Shown here in pieces: positions 22,195-33,190 of a stretch of 64,000 bases of DNA (positions are counted from its first letter, which is position 1; each line of letters begins with the position of its first letter). The position numbers and the translations under genes were made by a program. Source of the DNA: Phoronis australis (lineage: Eukaryota > Phoronida > Phoronidae); assembly GCA_002633005.1 (NCBI GenBank), contig NMRA01000562.1, forward strand, positions 125,807 to 189,806. The letters are read 5' to 3'. Under the pieces are notes generated by a model. It was not told the origin of the DNA. It made no database searches and saw only the letters and a program-made list of their open reading frames with translations.

Positions 22195-23119
22195 ATGGCT
22201 CTAGTCTGTTTTAGGAATTTCATTCGAGTTATCAGGGAAGAGGTAAAAATACGTCGCGGCTGCAGATGGCTACGTCCCTGACAGTCATTTCGCAGGAGTA
22301 CAGAATGTCGTAAGCAATATTCAAGATAATCGCTGAAAAAATAAGAATGGTGTAGCTAAACACAATCCAAGAACGGAGCCCTTTAGAATACCAAAATTAT
22401 CTTTGGCTGGTATGAAATTTTCAGCACATAGCTAGTCTTAACCACGACGTTTGGTGTCTTTGCATCATTATTTTCGTTCAACGACTTTACCCGTGGCCTA
22501 TGTGTACGTACGATCTCTCTTAATGTGCACATTTCTGAAAGCTCGCTTGCTGAGTTAGCCTAATATTGGATAAAATAAACAAACGTCATCGAGCGAAAGT
22601 ATTGTCCTGTAGAATCTATATTGACAAAATGTACCACTAAAATAACAATCAGCATCGAATTCTACGCTAGCGTACAGCATTCAAAAAGCGCGACTTTAAA
22701 TGGCTCTTTGTCTGTACATCTTCGAGTATTAGTTAAATACCGTAAAGCAAATATCAAAAATATATTGTTAAACGTGTCTTTGAATTAGATGCTTTACTAC
22801 TTAGACAAGGACAACTATAAAGGTGTTGCTGAGGTGGCGGTTCGCAGCTGGGAGGCGAGTAGACTCTATAACAGCTGTATCAAGGCGTTGGAAGGTAAGT
22901 TATGTGATACGATGACCGTACGACAACACTTTACGAACAAGAAGGTTGTTTCAAGTATTCTGGTTACAAAGCTATTATATTGCAGGTAAAGGCACTTTTT
23001 CTTCAAAAGCCCGTTTGTTATCAAAGGTGACAGGTCCAATCGTTGTTACGGTCATACGGGCACGTTTGCGAAGGCAACGGTGCATTTCTTGTCAGATGGA
23101 AACATTGTTACTGACGTAA
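22195..23119 (+). CDS. Three-exon gene model, function unknown
   Basis: Exon 1 is 22195-22242 (ATG; MALVCFRNFIRVIREE) ending GAAGAG before GTAAAAA. Exon 2 is 22789-22894, after TTTGAATTAG, and reads LDKDNYKGVAEVAVRSWEAS among others; it ends GGAAG before a perfect GTAAGT donor. Exon 3 is 22986-23119, after TTATATTGCAG, with a TAA stop. Phases agree (0, then 1), giving about 96 residues. An AATAAA follows at 23372. Exon 2 is the best supported because both splice sites are strong and it reads like globular protein. Exon 3 is basic (RARLRRQR) and less certain. I do not recognise the product. Confidence 0.35.
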
Positions 23120-23371
23120 ACATAGTTTACTAGCCCGGCCGTAAACGTGGTCGTTGCGGTTTTAAGACAATCCGCGTCTTCATTTGCACCGTGAATAATC
23201 GATTTTGCCAGTGATACTACAAGACTTACATGTACGTTCCATGACGGTATGGGCCCCGGTTGTACCTAGTCGAAACCATCCTTCAAGTAACGATTCCATA
23301 AACTAATTATAAGCTAAAGTTGTTTGGGAGACGTGTTACCTGTCTTGCATACCTTGAGCCGCCGACACGTT

Positions 23372-23377
23372 AATAAA
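23372..23377 (+). promoter_or_regulatory. Polyadenylation signal AATAAA
   Basis: A canonical hexamer 253 bp after the predicted stop of the 22195-23119 model. Such hexamers are frequent in AT-rich DNA, so it supports the model only weakly. Confidence 0.25.
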
Positions 23378-23574
23378 CCTCCAACAACAACATTGTGTTA
23401 TCACATACATGTAGACGAGTCATATACTAGTCAGCCACATTCTGTAAGACGGCATGCGTTTACGTGCATACAATCTAGATAGGATGCATGTGCATAAAGC
23501 CGGCCGCGATAGCCACATCAAAATCACGTGAAGCGAAGCACCAAGGGATTCTGAAACTCCGTGCTTGTTCAAAT

Positions 23575-23870
23575 GTGCTTATTCAACGCACACATTTGCT
23601 TAATCATCGCGAGTATTTGATTATTCAACGCGCACTGTTGCTTAATCAACGCGTAATATTGCTTACCGTCATGGCGCTGAATTTGTTATTCGTTATGTCC
23701 AATCTAAGACGAGTTTTCCGTCAGTATACAAAGTTAACGGTGTCATCATTTGCGTATTTCAACAAGTCTTCCGACGTTTTTAGATTCTTTGAAACCGTGG
23801 GCGTGATCGGACTTCATGGAGTGATTACACGTAAGCGTCCAAAGAGATATAGCACACGTTGAATAAGCAC
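23575..23870. repeat. Foldback with short internal repeats
   Basis: TGTGCTTATTCAACGCACAC near 23574 is inverted at 23853-23870 (CACACGTTGAATAAGCAC). The left arm also repeats a 24-25-bp unit (TTATTCAACGC or a close variant, then TTGCTTAAT) three to four times up to about 23665. A 124-codon ORF through this region (23488-23862) is probably a by-product. It is most likely a small inverted-repeat element. Confidence 0.5.
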
Positions 23871-24114
23871 AGAACGATTTGAATAACCGATACTAGGCTT
23901 TGAGTTAGCACATTCACAATTCAACACTCTCGATGAACAACACTTTGGGCCTTCATAAAATCCCGAGGTATACGTGTATGCGTCGTGGTCAGAGTGATTA
24001 TGAAAGGGTGAAAATTCCAATCCTTTCTTCTATCGTGAGAACGCTTTCATATTCTGTTGCTAATGGTCTGTTCATCTGCTCTTTTACCTTTGAGATCGAA
24101 ACCAACCTCCCGTT

Positions 24115-24232
24115 CAGTAACGCTAGGACCTCGCTAAAAAGCAAGACTTCGCGAGATTACGAGAGATATTGCAGTGCATTTCAAATGAGAACACGTGACT
24201 TTGGGTAGATTTTAACTAGGTCCTACGTTACT
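24115..24232. mobile_element. MITE family M1, copy 2
   Basis: Starts CAGTAACGCTAGGACCTCGC and ends AGGTCCTACGTTACT, about 118 bp. The right end is shorter than in copy 1 (one TIR segment lost). The interior GAGATTACGAGAGATATTGC and GAACACGTGACTTTGGGTAG match copy 3. Confidence 0.85.
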
Positions 24233-24315
24233 TAACGCATGCCAGCTTTTTGTTTAATCCGATTTGCCACAATACTAAATACGGGCCCGGAAACTGTACC
24301 GATCCCCGTCTATAC

Positions 24316-24576
24316 CACTAGACTCCGAAAATTCATACCGTCTGTTGCCGTCCAGGCTACGAAAATGGAATTACGCCTTTTTATCAGAAAATCGGTCTCA
24401 TGGTAACCATTGTCGTGGTTGGATTCTTTTTCCGTGACCAAAAACAACGAACTACCGGGCGACTCTAGAAAACGTCTCAAAGCTTCTTTGGGGTCGACCA
24501 ACCTAACATTACGAATTCGAAAATAGTACGTGCAGATATTGCTTGTGTCTTGATTTGTCGACTCAGTCGGCAGCAA
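24316..24576 (-). CDS. Candidate internal exon, function unknown
   Basis: On the minus strand the frame is open for 98 codons and reads like globular protein, for example YYFRIRNVRLVDPKEALRRF and SSLFLVTEKESNHDN. It runs to a GTATAG donor at 24315. An AG after a pyrimidine-containing stretch near 24562 is a possible acceptor. There is no ATG at the left edge, so it would have to be internal. I have no family assignment; chance openness over this length is roughly 1% per frame, so false positives are expected in 64 kb. Confidence 0.25.
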
Positions 24577-25130
24577 TTGAAGACCGGATGAGCGCGGTGA
24601 CGTTTTTAAACCTCATGAGCGCTTCAATTAGAATTCAACCCTGACAGCGGCGAATGCAGCTTTAATGAAAGCAGCTAAACACCAGGGATCCACCAAAGAA
24701 ACCTTTTAAACTAGATCATTTTAAAAAATAAAAACGGATACCAACTTGTTCCTGTACTCCACGAGAAGTGACTTCTGAACTGACAGATCGCCATTGATTG
24801 AAACCATGCTCGATGCATAAGATGACCCGTCATGACAACTTGGCCCATAGCCTACTTCTAGAGCCTGCAGGGCTCAAGCAACGAACTCTTTTTCCATAAC
24901 CCAGAAATTATCTCCAATTTGTCCACGATACAACTTTCGTAACGGTAACTGATCTAAATTTAACATTAGCTTTTGTGTCGGAGAGCGGGTTCACGTTTGC
25001 TTTGATGAACTCCCGCAGGAGGGCGGCCGGGTTCAAAGTTGCTCAGATGAACTCCCGCAGCTTCTCATTACTAGAAAATACAGTGCCATCGAAACATATA
25101 TTTCGATATATCCTAAATAACCGTCTCCCG
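24577..25130. other. No supported gene
   Basis: Contains two near-identical short blocks (TGAACTCCCGCAG at 25006 and 25050, about 44 bp apart), a small tandem duplication. Nothing else is recognised. Confidence 0.4.
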
Positions 25131-25267
25131 TTCATTACTGAATGCTAGGGCCTTGTTAAAGAAGACTTCGCGAGATTACATGAAATAGTGCCGTGTATTT
25201 TAAATGCGAACACGTGACTTAGGATAGATACTAGCTAGGTCCTAGCATAGGTCCATTAGCGTTACGT
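25131..25267. mobile_element. MITE family M1, copy 3
   Basis: Shares TGCTAGGGCCTTGTTAAAGA, CTTCGCGAGATTACATGAAA and GAACACGTGACTTAGGATAG with copy 2, and ends AGCTAGGTCCTAGCATAGG then TTAGCGTTACG. The left terminus is altered (ATTACTGAATGC in place of CAGTAACGC). It lies 1 kb from copy 2. Confidence 0.8.
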
Positions 25268-25640
25268 AACGTACGTTCGGTTTCTTGATACTCGGTGTGG
25301 CCTTTTCAGTACTGTACCAACCGCTCACAGGCCGTTTTCAAAAAAAACCCTGTTATAGCACTGAACTGAATCTCGTGAGGTAACCGTAAATGTCAACGCG
25401 TACACAGACATGTATTAAATTTGACACATTTTCCGTCGTGTTACTCGGTCGGCGGTGCGTTATGTATAAACTAATCAGGTCGTGGAGATGAATATATAAC
25501 ATGTCGAAGCGCTTTTGAATATCCGATGTCTAGATAAGCGATTTCGTATGAAAAAAATACAATTAAATCACTTCAGAGATCTCTTGTTGAGCGACTATAA
25601 GGAAAGGGCTAAGAACTAGTTTTCATGATTGATGTAACTT

Positions 25641-25868
25641 CCCGTGGGGTCACTCATATTGCCGTGTACCAAAAATTGCTGAGAGACCCTCTATTGCGGG
25701 TGTCAACCCATTTTTCAGGGTAGATTTTTCTGCCCACCCCTTTTGCTTGAACGAAATAGAAATTTAGGGTCTACTGGACCCCTTGGTGAAAAAGTACCGT
25801 CTACCCGCATTTTTGGTACACGCCTGCCAGAACTCTAGTATCAATATGAGTGATGAGTGACCCCCGGG
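25641..25868. mobile_element. 228-bp MITE with 8-bp target duplication
   Basis: Flanked exactly by TGTAACTT at 25633-25640 and 25869-25876. Its ends are inverted: CCCGTGGGGTCACTCATATT inward on the left, CCCGGGGGTCACTCATCACT inward on the minus strand at the right. Both arms then reach GTGTACCAAAAAT. The right arm has about 25 bp extra. An 8-bp duplication is typical of hAT-like and some P-like transposases; the end sequence itself does not decide between them. Confidence 0.85.
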
Positions 25869-25876
25869 TGTAACTT

Positions 25877-27971
25877 TAACTGGAAATAAACCCATTCTCA
25901 TACTGATGAAAAATACGAAAATAGACCAGTTTGAGAGCACACGTCCACAATAACGTATTCCTTCATTAAATAGCAAAATAAACAATCAACAAAGAAAGTA
26001 TTAATCTGCATGTCCAGTCAATATTGAATTTATTTTTATGGTGTAAATTAACCGAACTGTATGCTCCTGGAAGCTAGAGTTGCTGCCACTGTCTCTTAAA
26101 ATGTTATCGAATTTACCGTATAAGAAACAGAATTACGACACCAAATGTTCTTATTAGGCCAAAGACCGTTGATTCTAGTATGTGCCCGATTCATTTTTAG
26201 ACTTGCGCCCATCCACTAAAAACAAAAATAATCTCGTCAACGTCAATTCTAGACGCCCACGAAGATACCAGAATTGGCAATCCAAATTTGAAACGCCCAG
26301 ATTTACCTAGCGATGAGTAAAAGAACTCAAACAGAACCGTTTTTGGTCGCCTCAGATGGATTTTAATTTTTGAAAAGGTGAGCAACTGAAGAAATAGAGA
26401 GCCACCGACTAGATTCAAGAAAAACACTGACCAAGACCAAGGAAGTTTTTTTGCCTTTTTTGTGTTTGGCAGTTACATGTAGACACCGTCAATCAAACGA
26501 ACGATTTTTGTCTTGAATCTGTAGGCATGAGCCACGTGATCGTATCATTGACTAAAAAACATAGTTTCCAGTTTTCTTTGATGAGAATCCTCTAGATCAC
26601 CACACGTCAAGTTGGCCAGTGATGCTGAGCCAAAATGCGAAATTAGAAACATGCTCTAAATGAAAAACTCGGGTAGACCTACATGTATATTTAAAATCGA
26701 CGAGGGCAGGTTGTTGTAATACGTGATTACTTGCTGACTTTGCCGCTGCAAAACTTGACCTGTTTTAATTTCACATCGTTTCACTTATTGAAAAGTACTA
26801 AGAATGGACAACATATCAACAAAAAAGCATTCAGGGTTGAGCATGCCCATGGGACGTGCTTCTTCGCATACACGGGAATACTTGAACAAAAATAATAAAC
26901 ACAATATTTCATGCATAGACGTACTGTACTATTTGCCAAAATACTCGCACGCACGGTAATTTAAGAGAGTCTTTGGAAGTTCAAAAGAGTCGTGTAGACG
27001 AATATTCAATACTGAATAATAATCGAGTCTAAAGTCGGTTCATTTCTTGTTGCGTGAAGGTACGAAAGGTCGTGACCGGGTTTTGCTGCATGCATTTACC
27101 GACACCTCTGGTTTCTCGCATACAGTGAATAGTTTACCGAACAACTCGAGGACACTTTGTAGTGAGGAACAATGCCCAATAGAAATGAATACTCTCTGTT
27201 TATACTTGCATACCCTTGTATTTGCTTAGGGGCATGCGTTTAGTGATAATGACCCAATAATAACGCACATGTGCCTCATACCCTCTAGCCAAACTATCAA
27301 CATATGTTTTATCGCATTCCAATTGTAAATTCGTTGAGCTATGTATAAATCGTATCCTTATCGGACTGGTATCACCCGTGGTCTATCAATTTTCACAATT
27401 TTCATTACATTTAGATCGTAACTTAGGACAATTAATGCAAATGTGCCTCTCGCAAGTGAGCGTGCATCGGTTCCGCTCATTTCCAATGCTAATCAAAGTG
27501 GCCTGACTTCGGAAGGACGTCGACCAACACTCGTGCAATTCCTCGTTGGTTTCGTTTGAGCTACGGAGGCTTCTTGAAGAGGCGGTCAAGTCAAATACGT
27601 CGCAGGTATGTTACATGTACATGTACACTCAGACCTATACAAAAAGAAAATCAACGTGATTTTTTGCACGTAGATTCTTTGAAGTATAATCTTTCAAATG
27701 ACCTGTAACAATTTTTTTCTCAGACTTACCGTTTTCGAGTTATTAGACTTTGAATTTCTTAAAAAAAAACCCAAAATTTCATTTTTTTCGAAAAATTTAC
27801 GGAATTAGACGATACCATCAGTTTATATAGAATTTTGAACGGGCTTTCAGAAGATGTTTTCCATTTTTCGCTAGAACGTCTACTTTTCGAGTTATTTTAG
27901 ATTTTCTGATAACGCTGTTCCTTTGTTGAGCGCTCTTGCTGCATTGATGTTGGTTTATCTTCTATTGAACT
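25877..27971. other. No supported gene
   Basis: Two minus-strand ORFs (25985-25764, partly in the MITE, and 26427-26197) have no start, splice or composition support. A TACATGTACATGTACA block lies at 27611. Otherwise unique-looking. Confidence 0.4.
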
Positions 27972-28283
27972 AGACTGTAGCCTATTTCTTATTGATTTAT
28001 GACATCTAAGTTCATCATATGAATGTTGTGATGTTGTTCATCATCGCCACCACCATCATCATATTCGTCATCATCGTCATCATCTTCTTCATCATCTCCG
28101 TCGTTGTCTTTTCCGTTAATTTCGCCAAGTGTCGCACAAGACTGTAGCCTTTTTCTTACTGATTTCGGACTTCTACGTTCGTCATGTGTATGTTATTAAT
28201 ACTTCTTTTGTTCACCATCGTCGTCATATTCGTCATCTTCGTCATCATCTTTATCGTCATCTTTTTGGTTAATTTCGCCAAGG
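27972..28283. repeat. 167-bp tandem duplication containing CAT tracts
   Basis: Two units start AGACTGTAGCC at 27972 and 28139 and end TTAATTTCGCCAAG. Each holds an impure (CAT)n/(CGT)n tract and TTCGTCATCATCGTCATC-type runs. The units are about 80% alike by eye. The His/Asp-type reading of the tract is not part of a longer ORF. Confidence 0.8.
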
Positions 28284-28479
28284 TTCGCTCCTCGGAGCGC
28301 TTTCATATTAGGTGTTTGTCTGTTTTGTTCACACACCCTTTTTGTTAGAGAAATGAAATGGTGGGTATAGTATACTATTCTATGGGCGCTGGAAATAAAA
28401 ATTCTTTCTAAAGCTGGGCATTGATTTGTTTTTTGCTATTTTATTTTTTCTCGGTTCCCATCCTAGATACTAATTTGGC

Positions 28480-28602
28480 AAGTACGGTGTCCATTAGATG
28501 CGCACTTGTGCTAATGTTTTTCTTATTTTGTATTTTCCTGTACCGGGATGTAAAATAAACATATTACTTACTTGCTAATTTACTTACTTACTTACTTACT
28601 TT
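28480..28602 (+). repeat. Probable retroposon 3' end with (TTAC)n tail
   Basis: CCTGTACCGGGATGTAAAAT followed by AAACATATT and then (ACTT)n at 28566-28602. A transcript-like end directly followed by a tandem 4-mer is the usual 3' structure of many SINEs and LINEs. The left limit and family are unknown. Confidence 0.4.
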
Positions 28603-28606
28603 TTAG

Positions 28607-30562
28607 CATTCTGCCATTGATTGGATCATGTGACCATTTATCTTTAATTTCAGCAAAATGTATCGAAACAAAACACACTGATACGCAAAACAAGGGTTAC
28701 ACTCGCATAACCAAATTCCAGTTGATATCAATGTTCGAGATGAAATCTCAAAATACGCTGTTGCAGTTTTCTAAATTATCATTTCGTTTTCATTTTGTTC
28801 AACATTTGAGATTTTGTAAAGCATTTTTGTCCATTTTGTGTCAAACTGCATCAAAGATTCGACTCCAGGATCACCAGTCTCTGGAAATAACGTAGACTGA
28901 ATGAATAGTATGGGGGTTTCTCTCACTCAAATGAAAAAATTAACCCCTTAGTGTTAAGTTCATTTCACACAGATGGCGCTAAACTTCACGTAGTGATAGT
29001 GTTTTTCGTGTTACCTTCGTCATAAAAGTTACGTTAATGGGTGCCACGGGAAAATGGCTGTCGAGAATCAACTATCACGGCAATGCCCGTTATTCAGTGT
29101 GACCCGTTTACTCCACTTATACCATTTTCGTTACAGTAACCGTGTTTATGCACAATCGCGTTACGTAGTTTCCGTTTCATAAAGTGAAATAGCTCATTCA
29201 ACAAACTTACCTAAAACCAAAAATGTGAATATTCTCAAGTGACCGAGCATCGATCGGATGTTTAATTTATTAATTTCTAGTGGTGCACCAATATCACCGC
29301 CATTGATAAAAGGCACTCCGCTTTTCTACGAACTAACAGCAATTGAAAGAAATTCACGCACAAGAATGAGTACAGTTGTAACTGCAATTTATGAATTGTT
29401 CATAATTACATTAAGTTTTATCTTTTGATTGACGAGACCCATTCTATGTCAGTAAATGAAAACAAAGGATGTAGCATTTGCGATGGTTGACAGACAATTT
29501 TTTCTCACAATAGATTTAGATTGCAATTGGTGTACGTTTAGTCATTATCTGCAAACCACCATCGGCTTTAAAAACATCTTAACAAAAGTGGTGGTTTTTC
29601 AAAAAAGTCTTTAGTGGAAAAATCTCAAAAGTTGGGTAAACACAGTTTACACATAACTCTAAGCGTCGACCACCTGAGCAGACGAAGGCGTTGTGTTTGT
29701 GCACGACGGCACAACGTGATCAATATTCCTTAACCTAAAATGTTCTGAAAATTACGCTAAACGCTGGGTAAACCATCGCAGTCACGCGGATATGTGTACC
29801 GTTCAAGGATAGATTGGCACCTTTGGAGGACGGTAGAGTCATTACGTACTACAAACTCGAACAAATACATTCGGAATCTACATTTTCCAGAATAGTTCTT
29901 CATTCCGTCGAACAAATTGAACACTGGACTTAATTACAGCTAAGGTGCTCAAGGTGAAACAAACACGTACGCAGGATTATAAGGAAGTCTTCTGTTCACC
30001 CGTCTGCTAGCCACGCCGAGAGGAGGCAGCACTGACCGGGGACTTGCCTTGTGTGTGTACGTGAGTGGTATTGATCGAAGCCGATGGAAAATTGTCGAGG
30101 GCTGATCCCCTGAATGCACGCGAGAAAAAGAGACGACCAGCGGAAGCACTTTGCAGAAGTAACCTCTGTAGAATAAGCATTTTGCGCTGGGTTGCCGTGC
30201 GAGACGAGATGTTTTCCCGAAAACCCGAACTTAAATGTTTGGGTAGACAACTCTCTTTCATCTTCCGGAGGGAGCTTGACATTCATGTTTCCCTACTGTT
30301 GCTGCGAGGAAAGAGATGCAATTTCCCCGGCCGGTAGTTGACCCACATGACCTTTAGGTGTCGGCATTAGCATTTACAATTATCGGGTTTTACTGTTACT
30401 GAATGCTGTTATGATGGAAGGTTAATACACAGATTTGAAATACTTCCGGCGGAGAATATGAGGCTACGAAAATACCATCGGTGTTCCGAATACACTATTA
30501 CCGAGTCACAAACTTCCCCGATGGGAGAACGCTATCTACGAGAATGCAAAACTTCAGTCACA
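28607..30562. other. No supported gene; GC-richer ORF cluster at its right end
   Basis: At 29996-30337 three frames are open at once (96 and 91 codons minus, 90 plus) in a GC-richer stretch. The minus ATG ORF at 30286 (MNVKLPPEDERELSTQTFKF) is the most protein-like, but simultaneous openness points to composition rather than coding. No repeat is recognised. Confidence 0.35.
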
Positions 30563-30570
30563 CGGCCAGT

Positions 30571-31170
30571 CCTCTCTGGTTCCTTGCGTGTCCGCTAGAG
30601 GGTAGCGAACACGCACATATAATTCAGTAGCCTGCCGCCGTTTTGACACTGGTTGATGTAACTTCGGCAGTCATTGGTTAGCTTTACAACAAAGAAAGAA
30701 AATGGCAGACTGTGAACGATTTTTAGCATTTTCATGCAAGTGGCGTGACAGCAAATATTTCGTTTTTGTACTAATGTTCAATAGCCATGTAGTTGAAGCA
30801 CATACATGTATAATGCACAGACATCCGGCCGATTTAACTTGTGTGTTGTTCATACTGTGTGATTACAAAGGGACAACAACGTAACCAAAAGTTATCGACA
30901 GTAGAAAATGTACTCTGAAAAGGCACAACCACAACCTTCCAATTCACATTTCTTGAACATGGCACCGATTTGTCTGTACAACAGAACACAAACTACTTCT
31001 ACATTTACATTTCCTCCATCAGTCATGCCAGTTTGTTTACGTAAAGCGCCAACTGTTGAGAATTCGACCAGGCAATCAGAAGCGCCGGTATAAAAAAAAA
31101 ATCCCGAGGAAAATTAAATGATACATGTGTGTTTTCTACTCCCTAGGGGACACGCAGGGAACCAGCGAGT
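30571..31170 (+). mobile_element. 600-bp TIR element, copy A
   Basis: Flanked by CGGCCAGT(C) at 30563 and 31171, an 8-9-bp target duplication. The ends are inverted for about 40 bp: CTCTCTGGTTCCTTGCGTGT on the left against CTCGCTGGTTCCCTGCGTGT on the minus strand at the right, both continuing into a GGGTAG or GGAGTAG block and then AACAC. A second copy lies inverted at 32336-32898. The 8-9-bp duplication would suit hAT- or Mutator-type mobilisation. Confidence 0.85.
30702..30884 (+). CDS. Small ORF shared by both copies of the 600-bp element
   Basis: A 60-codon ATG ORF beginning MADCERFLAFSCKWRD and ending LFILCDYKGTTT. The inverted copy B carries the same ORF (58 codons; MADCERFLALSCKWRD...LFILCEYNGTAK) with the frame intact although the copies differ by many substitutions and a 6-bp indel. 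Retention of frame across a multiple-of-three indel is suggestive. Against it, the opposite strand of copy B is also open for 114 codons, and the element shows no transposase. Confidence 0.3.
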   Translation: MADCERFLAFSCKWRDSKYFVFVLMFNSHVVEAHTCIMHRHPADLTCVLFILCDYKGTTT

Positions 31171-31484
31171 CGGCCAGTCATTATTCAGTCACATGGCTGA
31201 GTTCTGCACCTGCGTAGATAACAGTCTCCTCCGAGCGGAAATTCGAGGCAACCATAACACCTGAGGTGTTCCAGCTAACAAAATTTATTGTAAACAAAGT
31301 CAATGCGTAGACACTCGAAAAATAACGAGAGACCAAGTGTTAAAGATGTAAATTTGTCTGTTAATGTTGCAAAAGAATGTTTCTTTGTATCCTTTACATT
31401 GACATGATTGTTTGGTTTCTATCGTGTCATCCATGGAATGACATCGCATTTTCCACGAGGGCGTCTACGAGAAACAGAGAGGCA

Positions 31485-31672
31485 TGGCCGGAAATAAAGG
31501 GAGCTGGTCCAGGGCCGTCTATTATTTGGCACTGTCATGGAGTTACTCTCTTTATTAAACTGGTTTCAATATCCTTCACTTACAAGGAGGGAACGGGTTG
31601 TGGCACGACTGGAAATCAAGAGGGCGATTCTCTTGACGGTCTGTATAGAAGTACTGTCATGGAGTTGCTTTC
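31485..31672. repeat. 112-bp imperfect tandem duplication
   Basis: CTGTCATGGAGTTACTCTCT near 31533 recurs as CTGTCATGGAGTTGCTTTCT near 31645, each preceded by a related GGAAAT.AA.GG.G block. It lies between the two inverted 600-bp elements. A 120-codon plus ORF spans it and is probably incidental. Confidence 0.5.
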
Positions 31673-31679
31673 TTTATTT

Positions 31680-32257
31680 ACCTGGTCTGTTATACTACCT
31701 TGGCGACTGCACCTAACGCGACATAGCAACCCAACGTAACAAACCAAATTCTCGGGCCAGGTGATATGCAAAACGATGATCTTAAGGAATTTCTAATCCT
31801 TGTGAGGATTACGATGTGACCTGGGATTTGATATTGATTCTAGGATGTGACCGATTATATACCTCTAATAGCCTAAATCAAAACTGATTTAGGACAGAAA
31901 GAGTCTGTAAGTTTTAAATACATGTACGACCCCCAATCTCAGTAGCAAAAATTATCACGACAAATCCGATAAAGAAGAAAACAAATCTGTCCATTCTGAA
32001 AGTTTTAACTGTAAGTGAACAGAAGTCACTAACAGATTGTCGCATTTACGAGTTCTACGATGGGTCTATGACCGTTTCGCTGTTTAAAGCTTTCATATAA
32101 CTGAAAAAAATGATTAGTAGCTGTTTTCTACCAAACATTTAAAATATGAAAGCGATAACTTAAAATAACCTACTTTAACCCAAGTTAGTTCCGTCAAATC
32201 TTAAGCCCAAATAAGGCACATTCACCGCAATTCTAAATAATTTCAAACCTAACTGAA
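31680..32257. other. No recognisable feature
   Basis: AT-rich spacer between the 600-bp copy A region and the TTAA element. No repeat or ORF is supported. Confidence 0.4.
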
Positions 32258-32335
32258 TTAAAGGAGGATTCCACCCGATTTAATTAGTTTTTGTTGCCGT
32301 CTTAATCTTTCTACATGTATATCCATGTACCTCGC

Positions 32336-32898
32336 TGGCTCTCTGCGTGTCCGCTCGGGGGTAGAGAACACGGTAAGTATCATTTAATTTTCCTCGGGAA
32401 TTTTTTTATGCCGGCGTTTGTGATTGGCTGGTCGAATTCTCAACAGCTGACGCTTTACGTAAACAAACTGGCATGACTGACGGAGGAAGTGTAAATGTGG
32501 ATGTAGTTTGTGGTCTGTTGTACAGACAAATCGGTGCCATGTTCAAGAAACGTGAATCGAAAAGTTGTGGTTGGGCATTTTCGGAGTGCATTTTTCTACT
32601 GACTTTTGTTCACTTTGCTGTCCCGTTGTATTCACACAGTATGAATAACACGCTGGTTAAATCGGTCAGATATGTGAGCATTGTATGTGCTTCAAGCACG
32701 CAGCTATTAAAAACTACCGCAGGAACTAAATATTTGAAGTCACGCCACTTGCATGACAAGGCTAAAAATCGTTCACAGTCCGCCATTTTGTTTCTTTGTT
32801 GTAAAGGTCACCAATGACTGCCGAATTTACATCAACCAGTGACTCAACGCGTGCTACTGCATAATAGCTGCGTGTTCTCTACCCTTTAACGGCGATCT
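32336..32898 (-). mobile_element. 600-bp TIR element, copy B, nested insertion
   Basis: Inverted relative to copy A and alignable nearly end to end. It interrupts the TTAA element and is flanked by TACCTCGC at 32328 and 32899, a perfect 8-bp direct repeat. The left end TGGCTCTCTGCGTGTCCGCT matches the copy A terminus; the right end has diverged. The nesting shows the 600-bp family was active after the TTAA element landed. Confidence 0.8.
32610..32786 (-). CDS. Copy B version of the shared small ORF
   Basis: A 58-codon ATG ORF aligned to 30702-30884. Conserved blocks are MADCERFLA, SCKWRD, FNS, EAHT and VLFILC. On the plus strand of the same copy, 32473-32817 is open for 114 codons from MTDGGSVNVDVVC; the homologous stretch of copy A is interrupted, which favours the minus-strand reading if either is real. 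Confidence 0.25.
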   Translation of the reverse strand: MADCERFLALSCKWRDFKYLVPAVVFNSCVLEAHTMLTYLTDLTSVLFILCEYNGTAK

Positions 32899-32984
32899 TA
32901 CCTCGCCGAAAGGTGTCGTGTTCATCTGTGAGGAAGGTGAGTACACGACGCAACGTCAGTGGTTCTTCAACTGAGTGCCGGTGT

Positions 32985-33190
32985 GGCGCTATGGTATGGC
33001 GTATCATTCCCGCTTGTGTGAACCATGAAGCTGCTAGGAAAGCGATCGTTTTTTATTTCCTCGATAACCCGTTATGCTTCGGAAGTGGTTCCTGTCTGTA
33101 AATAACGAAAAATACGCTGTTAATACCAAGCACGCAGCCGTGAAATATCTCCGTGTTTGTGGCCGGCATTGTTCTGATTCAAAATGAATT
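32985..33190 (+). pseudogene. THAP-domain remnant in the TTAA element
   Basis: WRIIPACVNHEAARKAI near 33000 aligns with the CIVPACPNWEAAKKAG start of the complete copy. The first zinc Cys is changed (C to W or R). VKYLRVCGRH near 33140-33167 provides the CxxH pair in another frame, but the following Phe is Cys. A stop and a frameshift separate the parts. This is a dead THAP module, more eroded than the 49.5-49.7 kb copy. Confidence 0.6.

Noticed and set aside
23488-23862. 124-codon plus-strand ORF
   Set aside because: It runs through a foldback with 24-25-bp internal repeats, and its hydrophobic repeats follow the DNA repeat rather than a protein domain.
28031-28262. (CAT)n/(CGT)n tracts as a CRISPR-like or coding poly-His/Asp repeat
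   Set aside because: They are impure trinucleotide tracts inside a 167-bp tandem duplication, with no spacers and no flanking ORF.
29996-30337. Three simultaneous ORFs of 90-96 codons
   Set aside because: Openness in several frames together indicates base composition, and only one has an ATG; no splice or promoter signals support it.
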